Source: Thermodesulfovibrio sp. (lineage in GTDB: Bacteria > Nitrospirota > Thermodesulfovibrionia > Thermodesulfovibrionales > JdFR-85). From it: a stretch of DNA of 14,857 nucleotides. Each line of letters begins with the position of its first letter. The stretch's first letter is position 1. Below, in pieces: positions 14,768 through 14,857 of the stretch. The DNA lies in NCBI GenBank assembly GCA_027050975.1, contig JALUAR010000133.1, forward strand, positions 1 through 14,857, written 5' to 3'. A program made the position numbers and the translations under genes. The notes beneath the pieces are model-generated. The model ran no database searches. It was given only the letters and a program-made list of their open reading frames with translations, and was not told where the DNA came from.

Positions 14768-14857
14768 TTAATTTAATAGTTTTTTTATCTCTTCCATCAC
14801 ATATCTTGCAAAAGGAAGAGAGCATGTAAAGGCAGGAGATACAGCATTTAGTATATG
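14768..14857 (-). CDS. C-terminal tail of a probable FAD-dependent oxidoreductase (partial)
   Basis: Thirty codons run from the window edge to a TAA at 14770..14768. They read HILNAVSPAFTCSLPFARYV then MEEIKKLLN. The pattern N-A-x-S-P-A-x-T-x-S-x-P-x-A is the C-terminal FAD-proximal signature of DAO-type flavoproteins related to L-2-hydroxyglutarate oxidase (LhgO). The rest lies outside the window, so the call is tentative. It ends 12 bases before the epimerase/dehydratase start, which suggests it shares that operon. Confidence 0.5.
   Translation of the reverse strand, partial: HILNAVSPAFTCSLPFARYVMEEIKKLLN

Noticed and set aside
14604..14825. 73-codon minus-strand frame beginning MLSSFCKICDGRDKK
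   Set aside because: It is out of frame with, and lies largely inside, the well-supported epimerase/dehydratase gene and the oxidoreductase tail. It has no ribosome site or recognisable domain.

Overview
The window looks like part of a cell-surface polysaccharide (O-antigen or capsule type) locus from a Gram-negative, probably environmental bacterium. The evidence is a Wzm/Wzt-type ABC exporter, deoxysugar-nucleotide enzymes, a PAPS-type sulfotransferase and a very large secreted modular protein. Base composition is moderately AT-rich by eye. The multidomain LamG/SGNH/InlB-repeat protein and the sugar gene set would suit Nitrospirota, Desulfobacterota or related lineages, but nothing here fixes the taxon. 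Every supported gene is on the minus strand, so transcription runs from high to low coordinates.

Upstream block (14857 down to 9041): a closely packed set with gaps of 1 to about 12 bases or short overlaps, almost certainly one operon. In order it encodes the C-terminal tail of a probable FAD-dependent oxidoreductase, an NAD-dependent epimerase/dehydratase, a Zn-binding sugar C-methyltransferase, an RmlC-type 3,5-epimerase, a DUF4910/DUF2172 aminopeptidase-like protein, a classical SDR and an RmlA-like nucleotidyltransferase. Together these look like a module that makes an activated, C-methyl-branched deoxysugar and perhaps modifies it further. No sugar-nucleotide 4,6-dehydratase is in the window, so it must lie elsewhere.

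Export block (9051 down to 6850): a Wzm-like permease and a Wzt-like ATPase with an extended C-terminal domain of the glycan-binding type. They follow the nucleotidyltransferase with no real gap. A 220-base interval with only a doubtful 54-codon ORF then leads into a sulfotransferase (6629 to 5634). The sulfotransferase may modify the exported glycan or its sugar.

Surface block (5596 down to 1): a 1510-residue secreted protein with the order LamG, SGNH/GDSL esterase, Ig-like, LamG, seven InlB-type repeats, and a fibronectin type III domain. That last domain is split by an inserted transmembrane hairpin and a Cys-Gly-rich linker. This is the most unusual feature in the window. After about 195 bases holding a possible relic of another secreted protein comes a truncated gene. 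It resembles the N-terminal beta-propeller-like domain of glucosamine inositolphosphorylceramide transferases. Its reading frame has no ATG, GTG or TTG start. An ATG in the neighbouring frame runs through two T-TTT-TTA slippery heptamers, so the gene is either frameshifted or read by -1 slippage. No tRNA, rRNA, CRISPR array, insertion sequence or convincing terminator was seen.
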